From the NCBI RefSeq assembly GCF_028743495.1, contig NZ_CP117968.1: DNA of 64,000 nucleotides; one strand, 5' to 3'. Source of the DNA: Allobacillus halotolerans (GTDB lineage Bacteria; Bacillota; Bacilli; Bacillales; Alkalibacillaceae). Positions 62,466 through 64,000 of the stretch are shown here, piece after piece. Numbering within the stretch: position 1 is the stretch's first letter; the number at the start of each line of letters is the position of its first letter. A program made the translations under genes and the position numbers. The notes under the pieces are model-generated. The model was given only the letters and a program-made list of their open reading frames with translations. It was not told where the DNA came from and ran no database searches.

Positions 62466-62926
62466 TCATGTCTTCGCTTCAATAGGAGCGCTCTATTCGA
62501 CCGTAGCGAGAAAAATCCCAACCCTTCCGTTGAATAGGACCGCTCTATTCGACTGTAGCAAGCAAAATCACGACGCTTCCGTTCAATAGAACAGCTCTAT
62601 TCGACCGTAGCAAACAAAATCCCAACGCTTCCGTTCAATAGAACAGCTCTATTCGACCGTAGCAAACAAAATCACGACGCTTCTGTTCAATAGAACAGCT
62701 CTATTCGACCGTAGCAAGCAAAATCCCAACGCTTCCGTTCAATAGGAACGCTCTATTCGACTGTAGCAAACAAAATCACGACGCTTCCGTTCAATAGAAC
62801 AGCTCTATTCGACCGTAGCAAGCAAAATCACGACGCTTCCGTTCAATAGAACAGCTCTATTCGACCGTAGCGAGCAAAAAATCATGCCTACCGTCGAATA
62901 GGTGTGCTCCCGGCAGCTCACAAAAA
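62466..62926. repeat. 52-bp tandem array (8 units plus a decayed ninth)
   Basis: CTCTATTCGA begins at 62491, 62543, 62595, 62647, 62699, 62751, 62803 and 62855: a strict 52-bp step. Each unit holds the inverted repeat AATAGA-N5-TCTATT. No unique spacers, so not CRISPR. The ninth unit near 62900 keeps only the GTCGAATAGG part. Confidence 0.92.
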
Positions 62927-62960
62927 TACGATTCTATCCTTCAATAGAAATGCTCACATT

Positions 62961-63446
62961 TTATCCTAAGAAACTGCCTTTCTTGAAATGACCAAATACG
63001 TGACCAGCCATTACGATTTGCTTCGTCAGTTGTTTCTTACTGACGAGTGCTTCATATGTGAGTCCGTTGGCGAATGTAATATTGGATATTGACGGGTCGT
63101 CTGGATGTGCATTGACAGTATGTAAGTGGTTGTATGAAATCCATGCACATTCGATATCCCGCATGATTTTTGTCGGCATAAAAATAAGTCCCTTTTCTGT
63201 ATCGATGGGAATGGGCGGTTTATGTTTATTTTCTAAGATGGATTTGACGGCTTGCCTTCTTCCGTCTAATGTTGTGCCCCTACTCATGCATGATTGATCG
63301 ACGATATCGAATGATGTCGATTCGCATAAGTAAAGGTCTTCTCCTTCATAAATTAAGCATTGGTGTGGGTCGACATCAGGGCAAATCATCAGCGTTTTAG
63401 CGTTAATTGTGTAATGCTGGATCTTTTGGATGGATCGACTAGTCAC
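62961..63446 (-). CDS. comK: Competence transcription factor ComK
   Basis: 161 residues. Motifs shared with B. subtilis ComK: IVDQSCMSRGTTLDGRRQAV, NKHKPPIPIDTEKGLIFMPT, CAWISYNHLH and ISNITFANG. It is shorter than the 192-residue B. subtilis protein, mainly at the C-terminus. It activates DNA-uptake genes by binding AT-boxes. Start is GTG at 63444-63446; the ribosome binding site (GGAATGTGAAGAG) is mediocre, which may keep basal levels low. The mRNA appears to run through the 52-bp array to a terminator near 62400. Confidence 0.9.
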   Translation of the reverse strand: MTSRSIQKIQHYTINAKTLMICPDVDPHQCLIYEGEDLYLCESTSFDIVDQSCMSRGTTLDGRRQAVKSILENKHKPPIPIDTEKGLIFMPTKIMRDIECAWISYNHLHTVNAHPDDPSISNITFANGLTYEALVSKKQLTKQIVMAGHVFGHFKKGSFLG

Positions 63447-63548
63447 TTTCTCTTCACATTCCTTTCTATGTTTTTAACTAAATTTAGGTGAAGAAGCAAA
63501 TTACTCCTTTAATATAGATGAACTTACAATAATTTTCAATTTATTTTG

Positions 63549-63573
63549 ACAAATATTTGTTCTTATTTAGAAC
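63549..63573 (-). promoter_or_regulatory. Two overlapping palindromes upstream of comK
   Basis: ACAAATATTTGT (63549-63560) and GTTCT-N5-AGAAC (63559-63573), about 100-125 bases before the start. Likely regulator sites; no perfect AAAA-N5-TTTT ComK box was found. Confidence 0.45.
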
Positions 63574-63670
63574 ATTTTGCTCATTGTTCTGTTAATTTGT
63601 TGGATATTTACTAGGGATGAGGTGATTTGTCGAATGATTGAACATAGTTGGGCATTATGTAGATATGATT

Positions 63671-63718
63671 TTTTTAAAAAACAAATGGCTGACCTTAGAT
63701 ATCAAAGGCCAGCCATTT
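63671..63718 (-). terminator. Terminator of the partial lipoprotein gene
   Basis: AAATGGCTGACCTT / AAGGCCAGCCATTT stem followed on the minus strand by a T-run. Confidence 0.85.
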
Positions 63719-63724
63719 ACTTGT

Positions 63725-64000
63725 TTAGTTATCTTCGTTTTCGTCTTGCTCTTGATCCAATTCATCTTGCATTGGATCTTCATCGCCGCCTTGGTCACCA
63801 TTCATACCTTGGTCACCGTTTTCGCCTTGGCCACCACCGTTATCTCCTTGGTCACCGTTCATTTCTTGGTCACCATTATCGCCTTGATCGCCGTTCATAC
63901 CTTGATCACCGTTTTCTTGCTCTTCCATATTATCTTGTTCTTGATTCGTTGGTTCTTCGTCTTCAGAGTCAGCACACCCGGCAAGTGCACCCACCACTAA
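63725..64000 (-). CDS. Low-complexity lipoprotein, N-terminus cut by window edge
   Basis: The frame reads leftward from the right edge. The first residues seen, LVVGALAGCADSEDEE, contain a lipobox (LAGC), so the signal peptide begins outside the window. The mature part is about 82 residues of acidic/Gly repeats built on NGDQGMNGDQGDNGDQ and ends EDN before the stop at 63725. It is an anchored, probably unstructured surface protein. Function unknown. No domain is visible. An antisense open frame from 63638 is a shadow of this repeat. Confidence 0.75.
   Translation of the reverse strand, partial: LVVGALAGCADSEDEEPTNQEQDNMEEQENGDQGMNGDQGDNGDQEMNGDQGDNGGGQGENGDQGMNGDQGGDEDPMQDELDQEQDENEDN

Noticed and set aside
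62466..62926. Possible CRISPR array
   Set aside because: Units repeat along their whole 52 bp with no unique spacers, and no cas genes are near.
63447..63640. ComK AT-boxes (AAAA-N5-TTTT) upstream of comK
   Set aside because: Only loose matches in an AT-rich stretch; none perfect, so not annotated.
63638..64000. Rightward open frame rich in hydrophobic repeats at the right edge
   Set aside because: Antisense of the NGDQG-type lipoprotein repeat, whose lipobox and terminator are convincing on the minus strand.
1..64000. rRNA, tRNA, prophage or replication origin
   Set aside because: None of the expected sequences or gene groups was seen on either strand.

Overview
The window looks like the chromosome of a low-GC Gram-positive spore-former relative (Bacillaceae), probably a salt- or alkali-adapted one. 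The clues are a ComK protein, an EpsC/L/M/N-type sugar module, TagO, three LytR-CpsA-Psr or tyrosine-kinase style wall-polymer modules, a YerO/SwrC-like TetR-RND pair, AGGAGG-type ribosome binding sites, and very acidic secreted proteins. Genus cannot be fixed from this sequence alone. I saw no rRNA, tRNA, CRISPR array or prophage.

Layout. 1-8.5 kb is an exopolysaccharide region: a leftward set (partial family-2 glycosyltransferase, PglD/EpsM acetyltransferase, PglC/EpsL phosphotransferase, PglE/EpsN aminotransferase, GalU, PglF/EpsC dehydratase) that would make and load an N,N'-diacetylbacillosamine-type sugar, and a rightward set (Wzz-like modulator, BY-kinase, PHP phosphatase). 8.5-17.8 kb holds UDP-sugar dehydrogenases, an unknown membrane protein coupled to tagO, an LCP ligase, a YheC/D-like protein and an IS1182-family element. 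18-24.7 kb holds two giant paralogous wall hydrolases that share about 1.64 kb of nearly identical DNA. 24.9-25.7 kb is an Asp/Glu racemase.

25.7-45.1 kb is the most unusual part: one leftward 14-gene operon, apparently running from an extended -10 promoter near 45,125 to a terminator near 25,700. In transcription order it encodes two family-4 and one family-2 glycosyltransferase, an ABC-2 permease, an ABC ATPase with two fused nucleotide-binding domains, two long family-2 glycosyltransferases, a TupA-like ATP-grasp protein, four cyanophycin-synthetase-like ATP-grasp proteins (three with recognisable acylphosphatase domains, only one of which keeps both catalytic residues), a MurF-like ligase lacking the UDP-substrate domain, and a D-Ala-D-Ala ligase homologue. 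I infer an export system for a surface glycan decorated with, or joined to, a peptide made by amide ligases, comparable in idea to teichuronopeptide of alkaliphilic bacilli. The flanking GalU, UDP-sugar dehydrogenases, racemase and LCP proteins could supply precursors and wall attachment.

45.2-64 kb holds a second GalU and LCP gene, a palindromic intergenic element, a lipoprotein MBL-HHH protein with a DUF3006 partner, cheX-mcp, a ba3-type cytochrome oxidase operon with a Crp/Fnr-like site, an RND efflux system with a TetR regulator, comK and a partial lipoprotein. The spacers from 51.7 to 62.9 kb are filled with tandem arrays: four belong to one family with a strict 21-bp period, three are followed on the plus strand by the same small hairpin, and a fifth array has eight 52-bp units downstream of comK.
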